From assembly GCF_035046485.1 (NCBI RefSeq), contig NC_085138.1, positions 91,681,266-91,745,265 of the forward strand: a stretch of DNA of 64,000 nt, written 5' to 3'. The stretch is from Aedes albopictus. Lineage: Eukaryota > Arthropoda > Insecta > Diptera > Culicidae. Both the position numbers and the translations under genes were made by a program. Positions 21,820 through 32,268 of this stretch are shown one piece after another (the first letter of the stretch is position 1; each line of letters begins with the position of its first letter). Under the pieces are notes generated by a model. That model made no database searches and was not told the origin of the DNA. It saw only the letters and a list, made by a program, of their open reading frames with translations.

Positions 21820-22866
21820 GTTCAACATCACATTTAAGACAACACATAATCAACAATAGTACGCCACAATACTCGGTTTGTGGCTGCCGCTCTCCATCCT
21901 CGGTCGCGCCCAATGCTCGCCAGGTCACGCTCCACCTGGTCCGCCCATCGTGCTCTCTGCGCTCCACACCTTCTTGTGCCAACCGGATCAGTTGCAAACA
22001 CCAGCTTTGCAGGGTTGTTGTCTGGCATTCTTGCAACATGCCCTGCCCACCGTATCCTTCCGGCTTTGGCCACCTTCTGGATGCTGGGTTCGCCGTAAAG
22101 TGCAGCGAGCTCGTGGTTCATTCTTCTCCGCCACACACCGTTTTCCTGCACACCGCCGAAGATCGTCCTTAGCACGCGTCGCTCGAAAACTCCGAGTGCT
22201 TGCAGGTCCTCCTCGAGCATGGTCCATGTTTCGTGCCCGTAGGGGACCATTGGTCTTATTAGCGTTTTGTATATGGTGCATTTGGTGCGTGGCTGAATCT
22301 TTTTCGACCGCAGTTTCTTCTGGAGCCCGTAGTAGGCCCGACTTCCGCTGATGATGCGCCTCCGAATTTCACGGCTCACGTTGTTGTCAGCCGTCAGTAA
22401 GGATCCGAGGTAGACGAATTCCTCCACCACCTCGAAAGTATCCCCGTCTATCGTAACATTACTACCCAGACGGATCCGGTCGCTTTCGGTTCCGCCTAGC
22501 AGCATGTACTTAGTTTTTGAGGCATTCACCACCAGTCCGACCTTTGCTGCTTCGCGTTTCGATAGATGTACAGCTCTACCACCGTTCCAAATGTTCTGGC
22601 AATAATGTCCATGCCGTCCGCAAAGCATACAAATTGACCGGAATTTGTGAAAATCGTTCCCCGGCTGTTGAGCCCGGCTCGTCGCATCACAGTTCGAGAG
22701 CGATGTTGAAGAGTAGGCATGAGAGTCCATCACCTTGTCTCAGTCCCCGTCGAGATTCGAATGAACTAGATAGTTCACCCGAATCCCTTGCGCAGTTTTG
22801 CACACCGTTCATCGTTGCTTTAATCAGTTTAGTCAGCTTCCCAGGAAAGTCGTTTTCGTCCATGAT
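21820..22866 (-). pseudogene. RTE-type LINE, 5'-truncated 3' end
   Basis: The minus strand encodes the end of a reverse transcriptase and the C-terminal domain. The N-terminal part (22733-22866) has a shifted frame around GDGLSCLLFNIAL. Then come VGLVVNASKTKYML, VDGDTFEVVEEFVYLGS-like and YKTLIRPMVPYGHETW, then RIRWAGHVARM near the end. It finishes at about 21834 and is followed by an A/T-rich tail with ATGTATGT repeats. These blocks fit mosquito RTE/JAM1-like elements. The endonuclease and most of the RT are absent. The truncation point coincides with the start of the palindrome at 22870. Confidence 0.8.
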
Positions 22867-22869
22867 TCT

Positions 22870-23671
22870 CCATTAGTATGGGACACGCTTGTATGGAAAA
22901 AATAAATCCTCGCTCCAGTCGACTTTTTAGATCCCATTTAGGTCCCATATGAACTGTACAAAATTTCAGCGCAATCGGTGAAACTATAATTTAGCGCAAG
23001 CGGTTCAAAGTTTTCATAGGATTTACTATGGGAAAAGTTACACTTTCAAACAAAAAATCCTAGAGGTCACCCTTTGTCCCCTTAATTCAAATCGATCAAT
23101 GCTTCTTATTGAAAAATCATTAATGAAACTTTCTTTCGAAGACCGCAAAACGATTGGATGCTTGTGGAAAAAGTTATTGATTTATTACCGATTAGTGATC
23201 CAACAAACGGCTTTTTGTTTTATTTTATCAGCAGCACTGCTGCTGCCGATGTTGCATGGGGTGGCGGGAGGCATCACCACCCCCAGAAACAGCAGCAGCC
23301 AAGGCAGCAGCTACAGTGCTGCTAATAAAACAAAACAAAAAGCCCTTCGTTGGATTACTAATCGGTAATAAATCAATAACTTTTTCCACACGCATCCAAT
23401 CGTTTTGTGGTCTTCGAAGGAAAGTTTCATAAATGATTTTTCTACAATAAGCATTGATCGATTTGAATTAAGGAGACTAGGGACGACCTCTGGGATTTTT
23501 TATCTGAAAGTGTAACTTTTCCCATAGTAAATCCTATGAAAACTTTGAACCACTTGCGCTAAGTTATAGTTTCACCGATTGCGCTGAAATTTTGCACAGT
23601 TCATATGGGACCTAGATGGAATCTAAAAAGTCGACTGGAGCGAGAATTTGATGTTTGTCCCATACTAATAG
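22870..23671. mobile_element. Foldback element, about 800 bp, arms about 390 bp
   Basis: Left end CCATTAGTATGGGAC, right end GTCCCATACTAATAGG. The arms match almost throughout: CTCCAGTCGACTTTTTAGAT, AACTTTTTCCACA and CCGATTAGT are present inverted on the other side. The centre (23235-23330) is GC-richer with CAGCAG/CTGCTG runs. An 89-codon frame at 23099-23368 is a by-product. No transposase. Confidence 0.85.
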
Positions 23672-23971
23672 GCACGTTCTCCTACATTTGGGGAATTTTT
23701 GCCATACACAGATGGAATTGGACACTTAACTTATCAATCATCACGTCAATCTGAATTCCTCCACCTTGTCTTGAACATTCAGGTCTCTTATGACGGCCCT
23801 TGTTCTTCAACTTGCGGAATACATGGTATTCTAGTAAAGCATCCTCCTCTCATCCCTTCCTGGTATGCGTGTAGCCGCGCAGGCAGTTACAAGAGGATTT
23901 CAAATATATTTTCTGCTCTCACACACTTAGGAGGAGATATGCAGCTTCACGTTTCTCATAATATCCCTAAT

Positions 23972-24150
23972 GTCGAATTCGTTTTTGAACCTGGGTTGGA
24001 ACTGGATTGGCGGAAAATGTGTAAACAAACAAACGTCAAACAAACTCAAACAAACTTTAGTACAAGCGAAACCGAAGTCGGGTTGGGGTTGAAACTGTGA
24101 TCTCATCCAGTTCCAACCCAGGTTGGAACTGAAACAAAAACGAATTCGAC
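23972..24150. mobile_element. MITE, about 179 bp
   Basis: GTCGAATTCGTTTTTG and CTGGGTTGGAACTGGAT on the left are inverted on the right (ATCCAGTTCCAACCCAG and CAAAAACGAATTCGAC). The interior is an A-rich CAAACAAAC stretch. No coding. Confidence 0.85.
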
Positions 24151-25572
24151 ATAAGATGAGTCTGCTTATCAAACACCACGAAAAGAGATGTTTAGTACAA
24201 TCATTCCCCCTTCCGCAACATACCTGGCCTGTCATTTCCAGCTTTCCATAGACCATGCATGCTGTTACGTTGTTCTTAGGCAAAATATTTCTTCGCAGCC
24301 AACAGCAGCAGCATGTGCCATTTTGCAGGAGGCGCTCGTTACACGTTGGTAATTGAATTTAGCACGTCTCAACGTAACGAACCATGTGCTATTTAGGTAG
24401 GTAGGTACCTACTACATTCTGTATTGCGCACAAATGTCGTCAACACTTTCAGTGTAGGATGCTGCGTGGCATGGTTCCTGAAAGTAAGGTTTTAGCCGAT
24501 ATTTTTCTTCTCGGAATGTCTCATTTTACGGTGACGTTGATAAGGTGGAACGAACTGATGTTGAACAAGATAATTTCAATGGATGGTTTTGCTACACTTG
24601 TCATTCTCTTTCAGCTGTTGGTATGACAGTTCCTCTTTAAGTGGTGTACTATTAATATTGTCGTTGTTCATTCTATTTCAGCTTTTGTTTGAACATTACA
24701 TTTTACTATTGAAATCGTTATTGCTTGGATGGTCCACTGGAAACGATTTTTTGCATGCGAAAAGCGAAACTGCTTGAGAAAGTAGGCTGCACAATCATCT
24801 GTTTCTCAATCTCAACTATAGTGTGAGACACACAATATAATATGATAAATGTATCAAGTGAATAGAGAAAAAAAAATGTATGACAATTCAGGACTTTTGA
24901 TCCGCTGCCGTAGACTAACGAACGGTGCCTTTGTTGCCAAAGAACCGACAAACCGAAAGTCAACCTAATGGACTGTGTAACAGATAAATCAGTCTCCCTG
25001 GTGGAAAATGTATCGCACTTTATTCCGTCCCATCGTGCATGTCAAATTCACCCAAATTAAACATGACGACCGTGAAAGCTGAGCTCTCATAATCATCGTT
25101 CCTTGTTAGGAGCAGCAGAAAGCCAAATCCAAAGCGTGTTGCTGCTGGCGCGGAAAAATGGTTCCAAAGTGAAAGTGGATACACAATCGCACAACTCCCA
25201 CCCCCACCATACCGAGAGGATCGCCGACCGTGTGGGATAGAGAGAGAGATACTTCGCCGTGAATTTTTCATGATGCTTTAAGACGCTGCAACCGGAGTGG
25301 ATTCAGTGGATTTAGAGTGGAAGCTTTCAACAGAGCGATACTGGTAGACGAGATAAAGGAATAATTTGAAAGTTTAAACTGATCTTTCTGGCGACGTGGG
25401 TGGGTCTGGGATGGTGAAAATGTTCAAATTTTTCACATTCCAAACGCAGTGTCTTTCAATTCTGTTAGAAGATGGGAGAAGTTTTGAACAAAAACACTCC
25501 GAAGGCAAAAAATTAAGTGATTGTGCTGCAGTTAAACTTTAGTAATTGAAAACATTTAGATACGCGAAGATC
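24151..25572. other. Gene-free stretch, no recognised content
   Basis: No frame with family resemblance, no paired inverted repeats and no RNA gene recognised. The sequence looks unique and moderately AT-rich. Confidence 0.4.
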
Positions 25573-25974
25573 TTAACCTTCCTTAGTCCCTAAAAAAAGT
25601 TACAAATAAGACCTTGGGGTCATTTTTGACCCCAAACTTTGGACAGCTCGCAAAAATCAGTGGCTTGACCGATTTCGGATATCTTTGGCGCAAATGAAAG
25701 GGGCACAAGTCTAGTTTTCAAAACCACCGGAGAAATCCGGATTCGGTCACTGTGGCCACCGGGAACCTGCTTCAACTGAAAAATGCCGCTTTTGAGACCC
25801 TAACTTTGGCAAGCTATAACTTTGCAACCAAACAAGTAATCAGGACCGTCCAAGGGTCGTTGGAAAGGTATTCACGTGGACTTTGATTATAGACATTAAT
25901 ATTGACAAGTTATTGAGAACCGGTTCCGCAAATCCGGAACATCCGAAATTTTAAAGCACTATATAGTGAAACTT

Positions 25975-27320
25975 GCAGAGAAATTCTCGATGGAATTCCT
26001 GCAGGAATGTATGGTGTAACTTCTAAAGTAATTACTTAGAGAAATTCCTAGTGGAGTTCTTAGAGGATTTTCCAAAAGTATTTTGAAAAGAAATTTCCAC
26101 AAGTATTCTCGGCGGTACTCCTGTTAGGAAAGTATCTCCTGTGAATTAAACTTTCAAAGGAATTCCTGACAGAATTTCTCTAGGGATTAAAAGTTTATCT
26201 AGTTAGCCTAGTGGAAATTTGCAGCGGAACACATAGAGAAGTATTTTGAGGAATTCTTGGGGAAATTCTCTTTGGAACTTTTAGAACAATTTCTGAAGAG
26301 AGTTTCGGTGGAACTTTGAGAAAAATTACCAGAAGAATTCCCGATAAAACTCTTGCCAGACTTCCCGATGGAACTTCGAGAAATAATCGATGCAACTCCT
26401 AGAGAAATTCTCTTTGGAACCCCTTGACGAATCCCTACGGGTTTCCTGGGATTTCCTAGAGGGATTCTTGCTGTAACTCCTAGAAGAATTTCTGATCGAA
26501 GTCTTAGAGGAGTTCCAGTGAATGTACTGAAGGAATTTACGGTGTATTTGCTGAACGGATTCAAGGTGGATCAACTACTACTAATTCTGGATATTAGCGG
26601 AACCTTCGAGTGAACCTTCCTCTGTAACTGGAAGCACTTCCGTTGAAACTTTGAGCAGAATTGCCAGTGAAACTCTGACAGGAACTCCTAGAGGAATTTC
26701 CAGTGGATCTACCATAGAAATAATTAATGGAAGTAGAAAAAAAAAACAATTAGTGGAACTCTTAGAGAAAGTCTATTTGGAACTCCTAAGAGAATTCGTA
26801 ACGGAACTCCTAGAGGATTTTCCTGAGAAACTCGTAGAGGCATTTCCGTTGTAACTTCGGAAACAGTTCTTAGTTCAAAAAATTACTACTGGCGAGAGAA
26901 TTCCCGGGGCGACCTCTAGACGTTATGGAGAAAATCCTTAGTTATATTTTCAATCTTTCGAGATATCCTCGATTGAGTAAAAAATAGCACTCATATTTGC
27001 CAAAGTTCGTCAAATTACGAAAAGTTACAAAACTAAGTTTAGTAACCTTGTATTACAAAATAACTTTGATACTAAACTTCAGTTTGAATACAAATTTGCT
27101 TGTTCTTGAAATGGTTTTCGATAAGTATTAAGCAATTTTATTGATGAAATGCGTATAGTGCTGAGCACCATTGATCTAGAGGAATCCTGCAGGAGCTCCT
27201 GCGGGCACTCCTAGACGAATAATAGGTGGAGCTTCGTGAGAGATTCTTGTTTGAACTCTGTGAGGGAAATTCTGCCGGAATGCCAAGTGAAACTCCTTTA
27301 GCAATAATCGTGGGAGCTCC
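25975..27320. repeat. Degenerate GGAATTCCT-type repeat tract
   Basis: Irregular units built on GGAATTCCTAGWGGAA and close variants, dense at 25975-26860 and 27180-27310, with AT-rich sequence between. The same family occurs at 40210-41860 and 61230-63690. Open frames here (R-I-P-R-x-S type peptides) reflect the repeat. Confidence 0.75.
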
Positions 27321-27855
27321 CGAAGGATTTTTTTTTATTTTCACCGAAGATGAAAAAGGCCGCTGGAATAGAGCAATTTTCAACAATCCTTCCTCCAACC
27401 GGTATGAAACCTCCTCATTTCTTCATCTTTATATTTTATAATTTGCAATAACAATCTTTGAGTTCATTTCCAATGAGAGTGCACTCATTGATAGTTAGAT
27501 TGCTGCATCTACAATATTTGTTGTTTTGAGAACACTAACAAAAAATTACAAATCTATACATTTATTGGTAAAGAAACGTGATCATATTTGCAACACCAAA
27601 ATAATTCCTAGTGGAAGTCCTGGTAAAATTCTAGGTGGAACTGCCTCATGAATTTCCGGTATTTTTATTTTGGAATCTCCAGTTTTTATGGAATCTCTCG
27701 AATACTATCATACACCCGGAACTAATAATGTTATGCTATGTTGTCATTATTCTGCAGAATGACGTAAGTGACTATGACAATTTTGGCTCCTTTTTAGTTA
27801 TTCACCTAACAATCTATCGGTCATTATTTTACTTTTCTTTCGTAGATGCAACCGA

Positions 27856-28438
27856 ATGCGTGATAATGTTAGCACCATCGTACAGATTAGGTTCCCGTAT
27901 CCCGTATCACATATAGCCCATATAGCCGAGGCGGTAAACGCACGGGTATTCAGCATGACCATGCTGAGGGTGACGGGTTCGATTCCCGGTCGGTCCAGGA
28001 TCTTTTCGTAAAGGAAATTTCCTTGACTTCCTTGGGCATAGAGTATCTTCGTGCCTGCCACACGATATACACATGCAAAATGGTCATTGGCAGAGGAAGC
28101 TCTCAGTTAAAAACTGTGGAAGTGCTAATAGAACACTAAGCTGAGAAGCAGGCTTTGTCCCAGTGAGGACGTTACGCCAAGAAAAGGAAAGGAAAGGAAA
28201 GGATCCCGTATCACACACAATATCATGGTTTTCTTTGCATGCACGTAAGCTCTAACTCACATCATAGTCAGTGCTGAGATGTAATTTCGACATATCTAAA
28301 TTCAACCACTTACAGCACATTTTAGAAGATGATCCCGAGAATATCGTATATTCTTACATGTGCGGCTAGACCAGTCCAGTGTGTTTGCAGGTGATACGGG
28401 AACCCTATTTGTACGATGGTGCAAACATTATCACGCAT
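27856..28438. mobile_element. MITE interrupted by a SINE
   Basis: ATGCGTGATAATGTTAGC, ACCATCGTACA and GGTTCCCGTAT on the left are inverted at 28380-28438. A tRNA-derived SINE sits inside the left arm at 27912-28203. Without it the MITE would be about 280 bp. Confidence 0.8.
27912..28203 (+). mobile_element. tRNA-derived SINE, Feilai-like
   Basis: An RNA polymerase III promoter is visible: box A TAGCCGAGGCGG at 27922 and box B GGTTCGATTCC at about 27976. A tRNA-unrelated body follows, with the 3' block GCTGAGAAGCAGGCTTTGTC then CCAGTGAGGACGTTACGCC and a GAAAG-repeat tail. TCCCGTATCACA stands on both sides (27900-27911 and 28204-28215), a likely target duplication. The 3' block fits my memory of the Aedes Feilai family, but the name should be checked. 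Confidence 0.8.
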
Positions 28439-28807
28439 CGGTAGATAATGACAAAATCTTGCATCATAATCTGGCAGAAATAATATAGTTTAATTATTTT
28501 ACGAGACATATACAAGAAAGTCAAAATTTTGAATAGCACTCACGACAGTATGGTGAGCTTCCGAATGCCTACTTTTGTTGCAGTAAATTGAAGTAACACA
28601 ATTGGGGTTACGGTGGTCGCTCTAGTGGCCTAAAAAGATCGAGATCATCATTTGTTCATTTCTATACCAGAACATTACAGTTACGATAAATAATAAAAAT
28701 TGAACCGTCAAAAGCCTACATTTTGTAATAATCTGAGAGTAATACAATATGGATTGCTCCGGTGGCCACTCCGGTGACCACGTGGAACCAATATGACTAT
28801 TCATTTG

Positions 28808-29103
28808 GGCCCCTATAGCCATAGCTGGCCCCAAAGGCATTTAGCTTGACCATGCTGAGGGTGGCAGGCTCGATTTACGGTTGGCCTAGGAACTTTTCGT
28901 AAGGGAAATTACTCTTACTCCCATGCGCATATAGTATCTTCGTGCCTGTCACACGATATACATATGTAAACTAATGATTGGCAGAGAAAACTTTCAGTAT
29001 ATACTAGTAGAAGTGTACATAAAACACTTATGCTGAGAAGCAGGATTTTTTTCCAGTAGGGATGGTACGTCAAAAAAGAAAACGAAGAAGAAGAAGAAGA
29101 AGA
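28808..29103 (+). mobile_element. Diverged copy of the same SINE
   Basis: It shares with the 27912 copy the blocks GACCATGCTGAGGGTG, ATAGTATCTTCGTGCCTG, CACACGATATACA, GATTGGCAGAG and ATGCTGAGAAGCAGGA, and ends in a GAAGAAGAAG tail. The box B region has lost its consensus (CTCGATTTACG), so it is probably transcriptionally dead. Confidence 0.8.
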
Positions 29104-29936
29104 TAACTATCGATCTCTTTGTGTGTCACAAGAACAACAGATATGAAAATCCACGAAGGTTGCACCATGTGGCGCCGGGTTTTGGAGCGAAAACTATACG
29201 AAGTTCATTGTCGTTACCTAATTGACCACCTTCCGGAGTCCTGTAACCCGTTCCGCATTGACCAGACCTGCCCAGAACCCTTCAAAAATGGTCTTAAACA
29301 ATATGTGTCTCATTTCAGTGAAGCGTGCAGAGAAGTAATGCAATAAAATGCATAAAGGGAATACATTTGTGGATTTACAAGCACATAGCCATGATGAAAA
29401 CTAAAATTTCGGATGTTCCGGATTTCCGGAACCGGTTCTCAATAATTAGTCAATATTAATGTCTATAATCAAAGTCCACGTGAATACCTTTCCAACGACC
29501 CTTGGACGGTCCTGATTACTTGTTTGGTTGCAAATTATAGCTTGCCAAAGTTAGGGTCTCAAAAGCGGCATTTTTCAGTTGAAGCAGGTTCCCGGTGGCC
29601 ACAGTGACTGAATCCGGATTTCTCCGGTGGTTTTGAAAACTAGACTTGTGCCCCTTTCATTTGAGCCAAAGATATCCGAAATTGGTCAAGCCACTGATTT
29701 TTGCGAGCTGTCCAAAGTTTGGGGTCAAAAATGACCCCAGGGTCTTATTTGTAACTTTTTTTATGGGAGCGCCCCTAGGGGTCATTTAATGCTTTTAATT
29801 TTTGAGAAAGGTTTATTTCCACGAAAAAATAATTGTCAGAAAATTTCAGATTGCTAGGATTCGTTAAACAAAAGCTACAGAGAATTGAAATTTGAAAAAG
29901 GTCAAAAAAGACCCCAAGACCTTACTAAGGTTAAGG

Positions 29937-31404
29937 TGGTCTCATTAGCTCGGATAATAGTTCTGATTTGCTCAGAGATTATGAAGATTCATAAAGTCTC
30001 AAAGATAAATAAGAAAAAAAAAAGTCGATAGACTTATTTTTCAACAATAATTATTTTTTCATCTGTTCAGTTTAGTGAGCTTGTTTCTTCTCCAAGCTTG
30101 TAGTTTTCAGCACAGATCATTCAGTTTTATTTTATAGTACGCATTGAAACCTGAAGAAATTGTAGACACAATAATTGCTGATTATAACAAATTCAGTCGA
30201 GCTTCGTAGTTGGTCCCACATCTGCTCCATAAACTGATGGTCCGAGGTTAGAATCCGAGCCCCGGCACAAGCAATTTTTCGTTTAGTTGCTCTTGATCCC
30301 GAAAGTAACTGACACTGACACTCTTTTAAGCCCATGACACGGATACCTAGATATCGACGAACTGCAACTCATAATGGACCCGCAATCGGATTAAAAAAGA
30401 CACAGTAGCTCGTCATCCTCGTACTATTCATTTTACCATAATTAAATAGAAAGCAATTAGTTTGCTATAGTAGTATGTATAGCATGCATGCGCTATACAA
30501 AGTGTAAGTGTAGCAGTCAATAAATTGTAATCGCTCACTAGTGCCCTGGACGATAGGAGACAATACGCAAATTATGTTACGTAAAAATCGACCTTTTTTA
30601 ACCCTCCCTCACCCCTATGTCACACTTTTTATATGGGACCTCATTATTTTTTGAATGGGTCGTCACGTTATGAAAAACCCTCCTCCCCCCTAAAAGCGTG
30701 ACGTAATTTGAGCATGATCCCAAAGCTGTAAATTAGGTTAAACCATTTAGAATAATAAATTGATGATTGTTGATGAAAATTATAAGTTTAAATGTCTGCT
30801 CTTCGCAAAACATTCATCACACCTAACATTGAAGGCCACAAAACGTCGCCGATAATAATTTAGCCTAGTTCAGTATTTTCCCATGGAGAATAAAAAAGGA
30901 ACACAAAAGTCATGCAACACTGCCGTTTTTTATGGCGACCATGACCGCACATTAGTTTCATTGACTTTTTCATACAAATTAAAGTTCCACATTACATTGA
31001 AATGGTCAGTAGAACGAGAGCACATTCGACACTTGTCGCTCTGTTGAACGCATTGTCGGCAAAACAATAAGACCACCAGCCACTTTTCATACAAAAAGGT
31101 CAAGTTTGACGATGTGATGCTCGGATTCTAGTGAACCAATTTTGACAATTGCCGTGGACTCATTTGAATTTTGATTTGCATTTGATTGATTTCTGTTCAC
31201 AACATCTAAAGTTACAGATATTCGTAACGAAAAAATAATAGGACCACTTTCAGATTTCCCTTACCAAAAGATATATGAGAGTATCTGATACTTTCTAATT
31301 GATACATCGACATCAAAACATGAACAGTTAAACAAGGACTAACATTCATTTCACACATTCTAATTTATGATGAGCTAAATGATGTAAATCGAAAGAGCAG
31401 AATT
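29937..31404. other. Gene-free stretch with one MITE
   Basis: No coding frame is recognised. A MITE lies at 30568-30710. A box-B-like GTTAGAATCC at about 30247 might mark an old SINE but has no convincing box A. Confidence 0.4.
30568..30710. mobile_element. MITE, about 143 bp
   Basis: CAAATTATGTTACG on the left and CGTGACGTAATTTG on the right are inverted with mismatches. The interior has C-rich CCTCCCTCACCCC and CCTCCTCCCCCC tracts. Confidence 0.6.
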
Positions 31405-31990
31405 TTCACGCGTTCAGTACGGACAAGCCTGGTAGACGAAACGATTGGTTCGGTGAGGACTGCATGCTGAGCGATTTAAAAAGAGAAGAACGCAATGCAA
31501 GCGGTAATACTGCAGCATGGAACCCGGCGGAATGTGGAACGATACAAACAGAAGCAGAAACAACAGACCCATCTCTTTTGGAAACAAAACGCCGCCAGTA
31601 AGAAGCAGAGTACGAGTAAATGGAACAGCTAAGCCGCCGTACTCAAGAAACACGGAAGCTCTTCCAGCAACTCAACAAATTCCGCAACGGCTTCGTGTCA
31701 TGCGCCAAAATATGCAGGGATAAGGACGGGAGACTCTTGACGAATGGAAGTGAGGTTATCAAAAGGTGGAAGCAGTACTTCGATGAGGATTCGAAAGACA
31801 TGGAAGCGCAGACATGGAAGATAAAGGCAGCATGAGAAAAGACTACGTCAGTGCAACAAGTTACATCAACCAGATAACTCCCACGTTAGGGAAATTAGTG
31901 ATGCTATCCAGCAGTCCAAGAACAATAAAGCAGTTCAAACGGATGATATCGAAGCTGAACTCATCGACATGGACGGACCTGTATACACCG
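31405..31990 (+). pseudogene. RTE-like LINE fragment (linker before RT)
   Basis: Plus-strand pieces in shifting frames match the basic linker between endonuclease and RT: NVERYKQKQKQQT, then EMEQLSRRTQETRKLFQQLN, then GFVSCAKICRDKDGRLLTNG, then a DAIQQSKNNKA-like block just before the RT core. Frameshifts occur at about 31620, 31680 and 31850. The RT itself is absent. Confidence 0.7.
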
Positions 31991-32146
31991 GTTAATAGTT
32001 TGAAATTGCTAGGTCGAACAGCTCATCACATTTCGGCGATCACAATCTCGACCTTTTGTCATAGGTTCACAAAAAACTCATTAATTTATTCACGGGATGG
32101 GAATGTGTGTGCATTAATTTAGTGGACATCGTTTCACTATTTCACT

Positions 32147-32152
32147 TTTATT
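32147..32152 (-). other. Polyadenylation signal AATAAA
   Basis: AATAAA on the minus strand begins 13 nt beyond the stop codon of the NRF-like gene's terminal exon. Its position supports the choice of last exon. Confidence 0.6.
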
Positions 32153-32164
32153 GTAAAGAAACTC

Positions 32165-32268
32165 TCAGACATGCTCTCTACTAATAATGTTCTCCGTTGA
32201 TCCATTTTGATGATGTTCAGTCTTTTGCTCTTCAACGAGTGCACCTCGATTTGGATTTGGTTTATGCA
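32165..32268 (-). CDS. NRF-like gene, exon 6 (terminal)
   Basis: Acceptor CGTTACAG precedes 32268. The exon encodes a polar 33-residue tail (HKPNPNRGALVEEQ region, then a run rich in Glu, Gln and His) and TGA at 32165-32167. It joins exon 5 in phase through a 201-bp intron. If the donor at 32470 were not used, exon 5 would instead read on to a stop at 32396. Confidence 0.7.

Larger units (their letters stand above)
25573..29936. mobile_element. Very long inverted-repeat structure, about 4.4 kb, arms about 400 bp
   Basis: The left arm 25573-25957 and the right arm 29403-29936 are reverse complements, with ends CTTAACCTTCCTTAGT / ACTAAGGTTAAG. Shared blocks include GGGGTCATTTTTGACCCC, AAACTTTGGACAGCTCGC, CACCGGAGAAATCCGGATT, AGGACCGTCCAAGGGTCGTT and AATCCGGAACATCCGAAATT. 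The right arm carries about 150 extra bp near its outer end. The 3.4-kb interior holds GAATTCC repeats, a SINE-interrupted MITE and a second SINE. No transposase is visible. Confidence 0.75.

Noticed and set aside
23099..23368. 89-codon frame within a palindrome
   Set aside because: It spans the arm and centre of the foldback element, has low complexity in the middle and no family resemblance.
22870..23671. Long palindromes as assembly artefacts (here and elsewhere)
   Set aside because: The arms differ by many substitutions and small indels, which a false duplication would not show.
27912..27990. tRNA gene suggested by box A and box B
   Set aside because: No cloverleaf closes. It is the head of a SINE with a body, a repeat tail and a target duplication.
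30185..30275. Another tRNA-like stretch with GTTAGAATCC
   Set aside because: No convincing box A and no foldable acceptor stem. At best an old SINE fragment.
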